A stretch of 13,840 nt of DNA from Dehalococcoidia bacterium (lineage in GTDB: Bacteria > Chloroflexota > Dehalococcoidia > UBA3495). The stretch spans positions 1 through 13,840 of the forward strand of contig PCAH01000082.1 of NCBI GenBank assembly GCA_002730485.1, read 5' to 3'. This document shows positions 1 through 7,377 of this stretch, piece after piece. How positions within the stretch are numbered: position 1 is the stretch's first letter; each line of letters starts with the position of its first letter. The position numbers were made by a program, and so were the translations under genes. The notes under the pieces were generated by a model. That model saw only the letters and a list, made by a program, of their open reading frames with translations, did no database searches and had not been told where the DNA came from.

Positions 1-1
1 A

Positions 2-700
2 TCCATGATGGATATCAACAAAGAATGGCTAGACGAGAGCTCTAATTACATGCGCGAGATTGCCGGTGACGATTGCGTAATGACACAGGTAGTGGATGTG
101 TCGTCGATTGAAGAAGCCGAGCGTTCGGTAGCGCAGACCATCGAAGAAATGGGCGGCATCCACATCTTAATTAACAATGCTGGAATTGCGGTTCGCAAAA
201 TGTTAATCGGAGGTGAAACTGATAACAGATTTTGGGAGGTGTCCGCTGAAGAATGGGAACGAGTAGTTGGAGTAAATAGCAACGGTCCCTTTTATATGGC
301 TCGATCCGTTGTTCCTCACATGCTTGAGCAAGACTAGGGGCGCATCATAGGTGTAACTACTAGTATGAATACCATGTATCGAGCAGGTGGCACTCCTTAT
401 GGTCCATCCAAAGCAGCCCACGAAGCCCTCATGGCCATGGCTTCTCGAGAACTAGAAGGCACAGGGGTCACCGTCAACGTTCTAGTACCTGGCGGAATGA
501 CCAGTACTAATCTTATACCAGACGATACCAGACACTCGCGTGAGAACATGATTGAACCCGATGTGATGCAGAAACCAGTTGTTTGGCTAGCTTCAGAGGA
601 ATCTTCTGGTATAACCGGCCAACGTTTTATTGGATACTACTGGGACGAAAATCTTCCTCTGGGAGAACGTCTGGCCAAAGCTGGAGCACCTATAGCTTAG
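2..700 (+). pseudogene. Short-chain dehydrogenase/reductase (SDR), 5'-truncated by window edge and interrupted by in-frame TAG
   Basis: This is a classical NAD(P)-dependent SDR oxidoreductase whose N-terminal Rossmann glycine motif lies left of the window. The visible part has the beta-4 motif NNAG, then a V-N-S-N-G-P-F segment. A TAG stop at 335-337 falls exactly where SDRs continue into beta-5. The same frame reads straight on as GRIIGVTTS, carrying the catalytic Ser region. It then shows the active-site YGPSK (Tyr-x-x-x-Lys), the V-P-G-G segment and a normal SDR C-terminus ending at 700. Family members commonly have Trp-Gly-Arg at the stop position, so TGG changed to TAG is the simplest explanation (inference). 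Everything after the stop is intact, so the change is recent, a sequencing error, or a read-through stop. The substrate cannot be told. Calling two separate genes (5-337 and 365-700) would be wrong: they share one frame and one fold. Confidence 0.8.
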
Positions 701-760
701 CCTCAATTAGCTGCCCAAGCTATAAGACTGAACCAGTAGTTTTCTAGGATTAGTAAGGCT

Positions 761-859
761 ATGAATCAAAATCCTTGGGTTCTTCTAATTGCTTTGTTAG
801 TGATTTGGTATCACAACACAAGTCTGAAGATCAAGCTAAAGATTTATTCAAAACAATAA
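761..859 (+). CDS. Possible small single-pass membrane peptide (32 aa)
   Basis: A short ATG-to-TAA frame codes for 32 residues. Residues 6 to 17 form a hydrophobic run (WVLLIALLVIWY), followed by a Lys-rich tail, a layout typical of small single-span membrane peptides with a cytoplasmic basic C-terminus. Its stop codon touches the stem of the terminator at 858-891, so a transcript from the left would end right after it. Against it: the Shine-Dalgarno is poor, with an AAGG only two bases before the ATG and an AGGA about twelve bases away. I recognise no family. It may be chance coding in the 3' tail of the SDR transcript. Confidence 0.2.
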   Translation: MNQNPWVLLIALLVIWYHNTSLKIKLKIYSKQ

Positions 860-891
860 AAAGGCCCCTCTGTAAATAGAGGGGCCTTTTT
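858..891. terminator. Strong bidirectional intrinsic terminator
   Basis: A 14-bp perfect stem (858-871 with 878-891) encloses a 6-base loop. The core is GGCCCCTCT paired with AGAGGGGCC, flanked by an A-run on the left and a T-run on the right. Either strand therefore produces a GC hairpin followed by U's. It can end both the plus-strand SDR transcript and the minus-strand binding-protein gene whose stop is at 911. Confidence 0.93.
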
Positions 892-910
892 TAATACCGT
901 TTAGCTGTTA

Positions 911-2089
911 TTACTCTTTAGCTAGAGCCGCTTCTACATTGGAGGCGACATCATCCGGAACCCAACTTTTCCAAGCTTCATTGTTTTGTAGATACCAAAC
1001 GCCTGTTGCACTGTAAATCTCTTCAGATGATTTACCATCGTTGGTAAGGCCTTCCTTGTTATCGGCATACCAACCTTCCGCTGCCAATTGGTTTCCTGCA
1101 CTCCAGTCCCAATTCTTAAAGAACGTAATTAATTCTGGAGCATCATTCACCAGCTCGGTGTTCATAGCAATCATAATTTCTGCTGGAGGGAATGAGCATC
1201 CATGGATTGGAGAGTTATCTGCGCATTCTGACGGATCCGGTTGTTCCAGATCAACGTATCCTACTCCAGTCGCTAACTTATGAGCCAACGCCGTTGGTCC
1301 CCAATAGTAGAAAAGAATCGGATCCTCTTTGGCGAATGCCGCTTCAATCGCAGCTGCCAAGGCACCGGCTGTGCCAGGATCGCGGACCACTACGTGGTCT
1401 TCGAGTCCCATTCCAACTATTTGGCCAGGTCCGGTCTCGTCGCCATCTTGCATAGTCCGACAACCCCAACCTGCTATACAACCGAGCAGAACAACCTTTC
1501 CACCTTCTTGTTCAAACAATGACTTGAACTTATCTTCTTTCAAGTCTTCGATAGAATCTAGTTCTGGATTCGCATCTTGCATATATTGAGGAATCAGGAA
1601 AGAACTTTGCCAGTTATCTTCCAAGCTTTTACCGACCGGTAGAACTTCTCCGGCTTTCACAGCTTCATTCCAAGCTGTGTCTTGATTCGGGAGCCAGATC
1701 TCCATCGTTAGGTCGATATCACCTTTACGAAGGCCTTGGAACAACGGTAGAGTCGCACCCTCAATCTGGCTCGTTGGATAACCGTAGCCATGTTCAACTA
1801 TATAACGGGCAACTCCATTTTGGACTAATGCACTATCCCAGTTCAGTCCGCCAAATACGATCTCTCGTTTTTCTTTGGTTGGCGCAACTTCAATTATTTT
1901 TTCTACTTCGACTATCTTCTCCACTTCTATTTCTTTGGCTACTTCGACTATCTTTTCCACTTCTATTTCTTTGGCTACTTCGACTATCTTTTCTACCTCT
2001 ATGGTTTCACCGCACGCGGTAGAGATTACCGAGAACATCAAAACCAAAAGCACCAGCAGCCCAGCCTTAGTATGCTTTCTTATCAACAT
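911..2089 (-). CDS. Glycine betaine/proline-type ABC transporter substrate-binding lipoprotein (OpuAC/ProX family)
   Basis: This is the extracellular solute-binding component of an osmoprotectant-type ABC importer, anchored as a lipoprotein. The N-terminus has basic residues, a hydrophobic stretch and S-T-A-C (Cys26 from the start used here), a somewhat atypical lipobox. It is followed by a Glu/Lys/Val/Ile stalk built from a 12-residue repeat (VEVAKEIEVEKI) and then the OpuAC domain. The domain shows NWDSALVQNG, the conserved G-D-I-D-L-T-M-E-I-W-L-P segment and a Trp-rich C-terminus. Two cysteines in GCIAGWGC could form a disulfide. ATG 2089 is preferred because an AAGGAG lies about 13 bases upstream, a long spacing. 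ATG 2128 would add 13 residues but has no ribosome site. No permease or ATPase gene is in the window, so its partners are elsewhere. The true ligand could be another quaternary amine. Confidence 0.9.
   Translation of the reverse strand: MLIRKHTKAGLLVLLVLMFSVISTACGETIEVEKIVEVAKEIEVEKIVEVAKEIEVEKIVEVEKIIEVAPTKEKREIVFGGLNWDSALVQNGVARYIVEHGYGYPTSQIEGATLPLFQGLRKGDIDLTMEIWLPNQDTAWNEAVKAGEVLPVGKSLEDNWQSSFLIPQYMQDANPELDSIEDLKEDKFKSLFEQEGGKVVLLGCIAGWGCRTMQDGDETGPGQIVGMGLEDHVVVRDPGTAGALAAAIEAAFAKEDPILFYYWGPTALAHKLATGVGYVDLEQPDPSECADNSPIHGCSFPPAEIMIAMNTELVNDAPELITFFKNWDWSAGNQLAAEGWYADNKEGLTNDGKSSEEIYSATGVWYLQNNEAWKSWVPDDVASNVEAALAKE
1906..2002 (-). repeat. 36-bp in-frame tandem repeat encoding the lipoprotein stalk
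   Basis: About 2.7 copies of a 36-base unit start at 1906, 1942 and 1978. The first two are nearly identical and the last is partial and diverged. Each unit encodes 12 residues of alternating Val/Ile and Glu/Lys character. The near-identity at DNA level suggests recent expansion by slippage or recombination. Confidence 0.9.
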
Positions 2090-2140
2090 CTTTTTGTTAC
2101 GTCTCCTTCCGAGTATGACCTTTACCATCTGTCAAAACTA

Positions 2141-2169
2141 ACCCTATCGCACATCAGTTAGGTCGTCAA
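2141..2169 (-). promoter_or_regulatory. Possible sigma-70 promoter for the binding-protein gene
   Basis: On the minus strand, TTGACG (2164-2169) and TAGGGT (2141-2146) are separated by 17 bases. The -35 matches 5 of 6 consensus bases; the -10 is weak (3 of 6). A perfect TTGACA also occurs at 2130-2135 but lacks a good -10 at the right distance. Confidence 0.3.
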
Positions 2170-2188
2170 ATCCGAATGACCTGTAGCT

Positions 2189-3691
2189 TTAGCCTTTTGT
2201 GCAAGCCCGAACATTGCGTTTCATTCCTACCGCAGGCAAAACGGCGACCAACGAGATTAATGACGCTACTAAGAAGAACCGCTGGAAAAGCTTCAACCCT
2301 GCTGTATTGACGCTTGCCGAGTACTCAACGAAACGTGACTCAACCATGTTGCTTGCCTCACCTGACTGCAACAACGGGAATTCCAGGCCAGCCGTCAATA
2401 CATGAAAATACTCCACCCCCCACGCAGAGAGCGCTGCCAGCCCCAGAGTCATACCCATCATCCGAGAAACCACCACCAACGACGCGGCAGCCCCACGGTA
2501 ATCATCACCTGCTAAGCCGATGGCGTATACCGTAATGGGGGCAATCACCAGACCAAACCCAATTCCCGAAATCAGCAGGTGTGTTGTTAACTCCGGATCT
2601 GCAACGTTCAACTCCCAGCCACTGGCCAGGAACATGCCAAGGGACACCATTCCCAAACCAACTACCGCCAGCGGACTTGATCCCAGTCGGTTTACGAGCA
2701 ATCCGCCAGCAACTGCCCCCACAGGGATAGCTCCGGTCAACCGTAACAGCCACAGGGCTCCAGTAAACGGCGATTTACCCATCACGGTATTGGCCATCAA
2801 AGGAACCGTGACCATAGCGATGATCAAAGCCGCACCCACTAGCACCTGGGTTAGGTTGGAAGTTAAGAATGCCCAAGAACGAAACAGCACCGGAGCCAAC
2901 AGCGGTTGGTAAACTCGATTTTCTACCAGAATTAATAGACCAACCAGTCCAACCCCAACAGCAACCAAGATAAACGGGTAGGGCGACTCCAACGTAAACA
3001 AGCCGCCGCGGGACAAGGCCAACGACAACACCAGTAGCGCACCAACCAGAACCACTCCGCCCATGTAATCTACTTTGGCAGCCGACTCACGCCTATTTGG
3101 CAGCCAGAAGATCGCCACGAAGATCACAGCACTTTGTGGAATATTCAACCAGAATATCCAGCGCCAACTAAGGGCCTCGACTATCGCTCCACCGTATACA
3201 GGACCCAACATGGATCCGGCCTCAGCCGACGCGCCGACAATCCCCAAGGCCAGACCTCTCTGGCCTTGGGGAATCATTGTCGTGGCCATAGCCATTCCAA
3301 TGGGAACCGTAGCGCCACCTCCCACTGCTTGGATCACCCTGGCGCCGACCATCCAGTCCAGGTTGGACGATACCGCCACCAGGCTGGTACCGATACAAAA
3401 GACAACCAGAGAAACCTGGTAGACCCGGGAATAGCCATAAACATCACCCAGGCGACCAATCAACGGCATTGCCACGGTGTAACCCAGGAGGTAGGCGGTG
3501 ATGATCCAGGAGACCCGGTCCAATTCGGAAATGGGCACTTTCAAATCCAGCATCACATTGGGCAGAGCCGTTACGACCACGGTCTGGTCAAGGGCAGTGA
3601 TGAAGGCCCCAAGACCAATTATCCCCAGCACAAATGGGACAGAGAGGGTTCGGTCTTTCCCCAGCATGGCCCGAGGTCTAGCCTGCGTCAC
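2189..3691 (-). CDS. DHA2-family (14-TM) MFS exporter, P55/Rv1410c-like
   Basis: This is a proton-driven inner-membrane exporter of the EmrB/QacA (DHA2) branch, 500 residues, the usual length for 14-span members. Visible signatures are A-L-D-Q-T-V-V in TM1, the loop 2-3 motif GRLGDVYGYSR, RVIQAVGGG in TM4, and the antiporter motif GSMLGPVYGG in TM5 followed by SWRWIFWLNIP. The likely GTG start at 3691 lies 14 bases inside the upstream LprG-like gene, implying translational coupling; an internal ATG at 3667 is possible. Taken alone it would be called a drug-efflux pump. The overlap with an LppX/LprG lipoprotein instead matches the mycobacterial lprG-Rv1410c pair, where the MFS pump and lipoprotein move triacylglycerides and glycolipids outward. 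A lipid-export role is therefore inferred from context. Confidence 0.92.
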   Translation of the reverse strand: MTQARPRAMLGKDRTLSVPFVLGIIGLGAFITALDQTVVVTALPNVMLDLKVPISELDRVSWIITAYLLGYTVAMPLIGRLGDVYGYSRVYQVSLVVFCIGTSLVAVSSNLDWMVGARVIQAVGGGATVPIGMAMATTMIPQGQRGLALGIVGASAEAGSMLGPVYGGAIVEALSWRWIFWLNIPQSAVIFVAIFWLPNRRESAAKVDYMGGVVLVGALLVLSLALSRGGLFTLESPYPFILVAVGVGLVGLLILVENRVYQPLLAPVLFRSWAFLTSNLTQVLVGAALIIAMVTVPLMANTVMGKSPFTGALWLLRLTGAIPVGAVAGGLLVNRLGSSPLAVVGLGMVSLGMFLASGWELNVADPELTTHLLISGIGFGLVIAPITVYAIGLAGDDYRGAAASLVVVSRMMGMTLGLAALSAWGVEYFHVLTAGLEFPLLQSGEASNMVESRFVEYSASVNTAGLKLFQRFFLVASLISLVAVLPAVGMKRNVRACTKG

Positions 3692-4412
3692 TGGGTGGTG
3701 AGATCACCACCGACTGATTGATATCTTGCAATGTCAATTCGCGTTCGGTGTTCTCATCATCTGTGGGGACCACCCGCCCCAGGATGAGAACCTGCTGCAA
3801 TAAGCCTTGGTCCCGGTCCAGCCATAGTTCCAATTTCACCGGAAATCCCTGGCCTGCCCCGGGAACCAACTCAGAAAGGTCTTCAGAGGCGATCTGGCCC
3901 TTGATGTGCAGGGTGTCCACACCGCGCAATCGCTCCTGTCCAAGCACCTGCGGTTCCTGTACCACATCCACGATGTCAGCCAGGGTCTGTCCCAAGCCCA
4001 ATAGGTTAAAGGGCAGACTATCGGGCGATATCTGATTCCAACGTCCGCTGAGGATGTCCGTCATATAGGCGGTGTCTTCAATGGTGATGATGCTGATCTC
4101 TATGTACGACTTCGGGAACTCGGACTCAGCCTCCACCGTGACGCTGAACCGGTCGGGAATGGAGACTTCCCCGTACACCTTGGTCATCAAGACCCCGGGC
4201 ACCAACATCGTACTGCCTTCCAGGTGATCCAAGCTGAAAGAAGCCGATTCCAGGGCCAACAACTGTTCCACCGCCTGACTCATCGCGGGCGCCGGGTCGA
4301 TCCCCGTAGAGTCATCAACTTGCTGGGTGGGGTTATCTGACCCGCAAGCAACCAATAGTCCAATGGCCAAGCAGGCGAACAGGGCGATGTTCCGTCTTAG
4401 TTCCAAGACCAA
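3678..4412 (-). CDS. LppX/LprA/LprF/LprG-family lipoprotein (lipid carrier)
   Basis: This 244-residue lipoprotein has signal peptide and lipobox L-V-A-C with Cys23. The mature part follows the LppX_LprAFG pattern: an N-terminal helix, V-Y-G-E-V-S-I-P-D-R-F, SGRWNQISPDSLPFN, then RLRGVDTLHIKGQI, SELVPGAGQGFPVKLELWLDRDQGLLQQV and a final QDINQSVVISPP. These line up with mycobacterial LprG as I remember it. LprG is a half-barrel with a hydrophobic cavity that carries acylated lipids across the periplasm. The TTG start at 4412 overlaps the upstream gene by 16 bases and has no clear Shine-Dalgarno, so translation is probably coupled. The 3' end overlaps the MFS start by 14 bases. The family call is from remembered motifs, not a search. 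Confidence 0.85.
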   Translation of the reverse strand: MVLELRRNIALFACLAIGLLVACGSDNPTQQVDDSTGIDPAPAMSQAVEQLLALESASFSLDHLEGSTMLVPGVLMTKVYGEVSIPDRFSVTVEAESEFPKSYIEISIITIEDTAYMTDILSGRWNQISPDSLPFNLLGLGQTLADIVDVVQEPQVLGQERLRGVDTLHIKGQIASEDLSELVPGAGQGFPVKLELWLDRDQGLLQQVLILGRVVPTDDENTERELTLQDINQSVVISPPSDAG

Positions 4413-5761
4413 ACAGCCAGGACGCCCGCTCCCAAGTCGCGGGGGCTTTCGTTACCCTCAACGTCCAACACGTAGATTCGGTCTCCGGTGGGAGTGCGTC
4501 CGTTACTTCGCAGCTCCACCTTGCCCTTGGTGCCCGCTATAACCAGAGATTTACCATCGGGCGACCACGGTGAATGGGAGTAGGCGTACTGGTCAAAGAA
4601 ACTGAACATGATGAACATTTCAGAGGAGGGCTGGAAGCTGAACAATCTCTTGTTATCGGAGCCGTCACTGGGCGAGACGACCCACTCAAGCTCCTGCTCT
4701 TCAGGGTTCACTGCAACCCAGGCTAATTTATCGCCGGCCGGTGACCAGAAGAATGCCCATACCTCACTGGGATTATTGCCCGAAGTGAGCGTGGTTGTCG
4801 GGCCACCATCCACTGGCACTAACATCAGCAGATCAAACAACGGCGTCCTTGGGTTAGACTGGTCAGCCACAGCTAATTGGCTGCCGTCCGGCGACCACAT
4901 GACAGCCGAGTTAGGCCCCACGTCAACGATCTTGTTTGATTGGTTCAGATCGTTGGTAGGAGAGATGAACAGACCCAAGCCAAAATCAGCCTCATCCACA
5001 TACGCCATACTTTGACCGTCTGGCGAGATTGCCGGAGTCTTAAAGTTTGCCGGGGACCGGAACGACTCTCTCGTGCTGTTTTTGCCAGGTGATTTGGCCC
5101 ACATGATGTCGGGACCCAGGTGGATCGCCATAGCCTGGGCGTCCGGTGACCACTGGTAATAGAGTGGAGCTCCTCGGTCAATCAGGTTGACTGGGTTACC
5201 TGACTGCCCATCCCAGACAAAAAGGGACAATCCCTCGGGAGTGGAAGCTAAGAACGACAATTGGTTCCCGGTGGGTGCCCAATAGATGTAATGGGGAGCT
5301 CCTTCCGCCACCAAGCCTGCCAGACCATTCTCATAGACGGTCTCGCTGCGACCGGTTCGTGCATCCATGACTCGGACCGATACATCAGTCCCGTCCTCAC
5401 CTAGTGTCACCCTGGACGCAGCGAGCTTGGTCCCATCAGCAGACCAGGTTGGCCAGGTGTGGTACTCGGTTATTTGCAGCGGCTGGGCCTGGATGTCCCC
5501 TCCCGAGCCGATATCGGGTATATCGACTTGGGCCTGAAGACTGCCCGTAAGCTGAGAAAGATTCGTACCATCAGGATCCACAGCAAAAAGAGCGCCACCG
5601 GGACTAACGTAAGCAATCCTATTCACCTGGGTGCTCTCTCCTTCGGTTTCTATGGATGGGCCAGATTCTGGAGTCAGACTATCGACGGAATTCGAGCAGG
5701 CAAGGACACTCAGACTTAATAGTCCAACCAATATCGATGTTCTCTTAGGTATACGGAGCAT
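4397..5761 (-). CDS. PD40/TolB-like beta-propeller lipoprotein
   Basis: The 454-residue protein has a lipoprotein signal (V-L-A-C, Cys22 from the ATG used here), then a low-complexity Ser/Glu/Thr linker and about seven or eight propeller blades. Each blade carries a W-S-x-D-G or S-P-D-G type turn: PTWSADGTKLAAS, YWAPTGNQLSFLA, QWSPDAQAMAIH, AISPDGQSMAYVD, MWSPDGSQLAVAD, FWSPAGDKLAWVA and PWSPDGKSLVIAG. This is the PD40/WD40-like repeat of TolB and related extracytoplasmic scaffolds. No catalytic residues are evident, so a binding or scaffold role is inferred. ATG 5761 has an AGGA about nine bases upstream; TTG 5764 would add one residue. Its stop overlaps the LprG-like gene by 16 bases, so it heads the three-gene transport operon. 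Its exact role is unknown. Confidence 0.88.
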   Translation of the reverse strand: MLRIPKRTSILVGLLSLSVLACSNSVDSLTPESGPSIETEGESTQVNRIAYVSPGGALFAVDPDGTNLSQLTGSLQAQVDIPDIGSGGDIQAQPLQITEYHTWPTWSADGTKLAASRVTLGEDGTDVSVRVMDARTGRSETVYENGLAGLVAEGAPHYIYWAPTGNQLSFLASTPEGLSLFVWDGQSGNPVNLIDRGAPLYYQWSPDAQAMAIHLGPDIMWAKSPGKNSTRESFRSPANFKTPAISPDGQSMAYVDEADFGLGLFISPTNDLNQSNKIVDVGPNSAVMWSPDGSQLAVADQSNPRTPLFDLLMLVPVDGGPTTTLTSGNNPSEVWAFFWSPAGDKLAWVAVNPEEQELEWVVSPSDGSDNKRLFSFQPSSEMFIMFSFFDQYAYSHSPWSPDGKSLVIAGTKGKVELRSNGRTPTGDRIYVLDVEGNESPRDLGAGVLAVWSWN

Positions 5762-5801
5762 CAACGGCTATCCTATTCCGTGATTGAATCAGGATAACAC
5801 C

Positions 5802-5830
5802 ACAATAATTCGGTTGTTGGTAACCGTCCA
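5802..5830 (-). promoter_or_regulatory. Possible promoter of the propeller-LprG-MFS operon
   Basis: On the minus strand, TGGACG (5825-5830) and TATTGT (5802-5807) are 17 bases apart. Each matches 4 of 6 consensus bases. The predicted start would leave a leader of roughly 35 bases before ATG 5761. Confidence 0.3.
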
Positions 5831-6006
5831 TTCCATGTGGATAACTTCACCCAAATCTATGTTCATCTGGGATAAAGATAACCAGACAAGAATTCGTCTC
5901 TGAATCTAACAACAATATCTTTTGTCCTATCTCTAATATGCTTATAAAATATCAACCGTATTCTGACAACACTCCATGTTAAAATATATATATTCAACAA
6001 TCTTCC

Positions 6007-6022
6007 AGGCGTAACCACGCCT
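6007..6022. repeat. Inverted repeat AGGCGT-N4-ACGCCT upstream of obg
   Basis: A perfect 6-bp stem (6007-6012 with 6017-6022) encloses the loop AACC. CCACGCC within it (6015-6021) recurs at 6037-6043, 22 bases away, about two helical turns. The arrangement suits an operator bound by a dimeric regulator, or a small leader hairpin if transcription starts upstream. Confidence 0.4.
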
Positions 6023-6068
6023 AACTATCAACTAATCCACGCCCTTATTACTCTTATTACTTACCTTT

Positions 6069-6074
6069 TATAGA
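6069..6074 (+). promoter_or_regulatory. Possible -10 box placing the obg start codon at +1
   Basis: TATAGA ends six bases before the obg ATG, the distance expected between a -10 element and the transcription start. No Shine-Dalgarno is present in the 20 bases before the ATG. Together these suggest a leaderless mRNA. The -35 region is weak. Confidence 0.25.
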
Positions 6075-6080
6075 AATTCG

Positions 6081-7364
6081 ATGATTGATACCGTTAGATT
6101 AAATATTAACGCCGGGTCCGGTGGAAACGGATGCAGTAGTTTCCTACGCGAGAAGTACCGGCCTAAAGGCGGCCCCAATGGTGGTGACGGTGGCGATGGA
6201 GGTAGCGCTTATATCGTCGGTGATTCATCGATAAATACCCTGTTGCATATCAAGTTCAACAGTACGATCTACGTTGTCCATGGTGGTCATGGTGGTGGTA
6301 AACATCGACGCGGTGCGAATGGCGCAGATAAAAAGATCTCGGTCCCGTTTGGAACGGTGATCTATCGGATGAACGCCAACGGTGAGAAAGAATTTGTCGA
6401 TGATATTACCAATGAAAATCCGAGGTTGGTTGCAGTAGGTGGTCGAGGTGGTTGGGGAAACTCAAGATTTGCCAGCGCGACCAACCAGCAGCCGGTATTG
6501 GCCCAACGGGGGGAGAAGGGTGAAAAGGTAGTTCTCTATCTGGAACTGAAGTTATTGGCCGATGTCGGTTTGCTTGCCAAGCCAAATGCAGGCAAGTCGA
6601 CTTTGATGTCGATGTGTTCGGCAGCGAAAGCCAAGGTTGCTGATTATCCGTTTACGACTGTCGAACCGATCTTGGGTGTGGTTCAAGTCGGCAAGAATGA
6701 CTTCGTGATGATGGAAGTGCCTGGCCTCCTGGAAGGTGCGCACGAGGGGATCGGATTAGGCCACGAGTTCTTACGCCATGCTGAGAGAGCACGGCTATAT
6801 GTGCATATGCTAGACGGCATGTCTGGAGATCCGGTGGAAGACTACTTGATGATCAACCAAGAGTTGGAACAGTTCAATCCCGAGATGGCTGCCAAGAAAC
6901 AATTGGTGGTGGTCAACAAGCTGGATGTTACTGAGGTCCGTGAATCTCAAGAAGACCTTGAGGCAGAGTTATTAGAGGCCATCGGAGATAAGGGATCTAG
7001 CATCCACTTCATATCAGCGGCTACAGGTGAAGGTGTAGACCAGCTCAAAGGAAGCATTATAGGCGCCCTGGCTGAGCTGCCTAAAGAGGAAGAATATGAA
7101 GGCCCTGAAGTAGAGCCCATGCGGTTCAGGCCCCAGCGTTCTGCAGCCAGGGAATCTGTCTGGCGTGACTCCCGCGGGGTCTACGTCGTCGAGTCCGAAT
7201 CAATGGAACGCTTGACTGCCTTTGCCGACATCAAGGACCAGCGTGTGTTGTTACAGCTCTGGCGCGAGATGCGACGCTCTGGCCTGGCGAATAATCTAAT
7301 TGATGCTGGGATTGAAGCCGGAGACACCATCAGGTTCGGTGAAGTTGAAATGACGTGGTTCTGA
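6081..7364 (+). CDS. obg: GTPase Obg/CgtA (50S ribosome assembly)
   Basis: Obg is an essential GTPase acting in late 50S subunit assembly and stress control. All three family domains are present in 427 residues. The glycine-rich Obg fold (about 1-158) shows repeated GG motifs such as GGPNGGDGGDGG. The G domain has G1 AKPNAGKST (166-174), DYPFTTVEPILG, G4 NKLD (279-282) and G5 SAATGEG. The C-terminal OCT domain runs from about 345 to the end, with the R-x-G-V-Y-V-V and A-G-I-E-A-G-D-T-I-R segments. The G3 motif reads E212-V-P-G, where the family normally has Asp-x-P-G, an unusual but conservative change. The ATG at 6081 begins the canonical N-terminus (F/I-D-x-V). It leads the operon, with nadD starting 13 bases after its stop. 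Confidence 0.97.
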   Translation: MIDTVRLNINAGSGGNGCSSFLREKYRPKGGPNGGDGGDGGSAYIVGDSSINTLLHIKFNSTIYVVHGGHGGGKHRRGANGADKKISVPFGTVIYRMNANGEKEFVDDITNENPRLVAVGGRGGWGNSRFASATNQQPVLAQRGEKGEKVVLYLELKLLADVGLLAKPNAGKSTLMSMCSAAKAKVADYPFTTVEPILGVVQVGKNDFVMMEVPGLLEGAHEGIGLGHEFLRHAERARLYVHMLDGMSGDPVEDYLMINQELEQFNPEMAAKKQLVVVNKLDVTEVRESQEDLEAELLEAIGDKGSSIHFISAATGEGVDQLKGSIIGALAELPKEEEYEGPEVEPMRFRPQRSAARESVWRDSRGVYVVESESMERLTAFADIKDQRVLLQLWREMRRSGLANNLIDAGIEAGDTIRFGEVEMTWF

Positions 7365-7377
7365 GCGTCCTCTAGCC

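Larger units (their letters stand above)
5765..6080. other. AT-rich divergent intergenic spacer (316 bases)
   Basis: I see no convincing gene here. The spacer holds the promoter of the minus-strand operon, one exact DnaA-box match (TTATCCACA, minus strand, 5836-5844) and a possible plus-strand promoter. That promoter has CTGACA at 5963-5968 and an alternating AT tract at 5985-5992. The spacer also holds an inverted repeat at 6007-6022, and it ends directly at the obg start. Confidence 0.6.

Noticed and set aside
335..337. TAG as pyrrolysine codon
   Set aside because: Nothing else in the window suggests TAG decoding, several genes here end in TAG, and SDRs do not use pyrrolysine. A simple nonsense change or error is more likely.
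3134..3721. 195-codon open frame antisense to the MFS transporter
   Set aside because: The translation is rich in His, Gln and Asp with no hydrophobic pattern, as expected for the complement of a membrane-protein gene. There is no ribosome site.
5765..6080. Chromosomal replication origin
   Set aside because: Only one exact DnaA box is present, with no cluster, and no dnaA, dnaN or gyrase genes are nearby.
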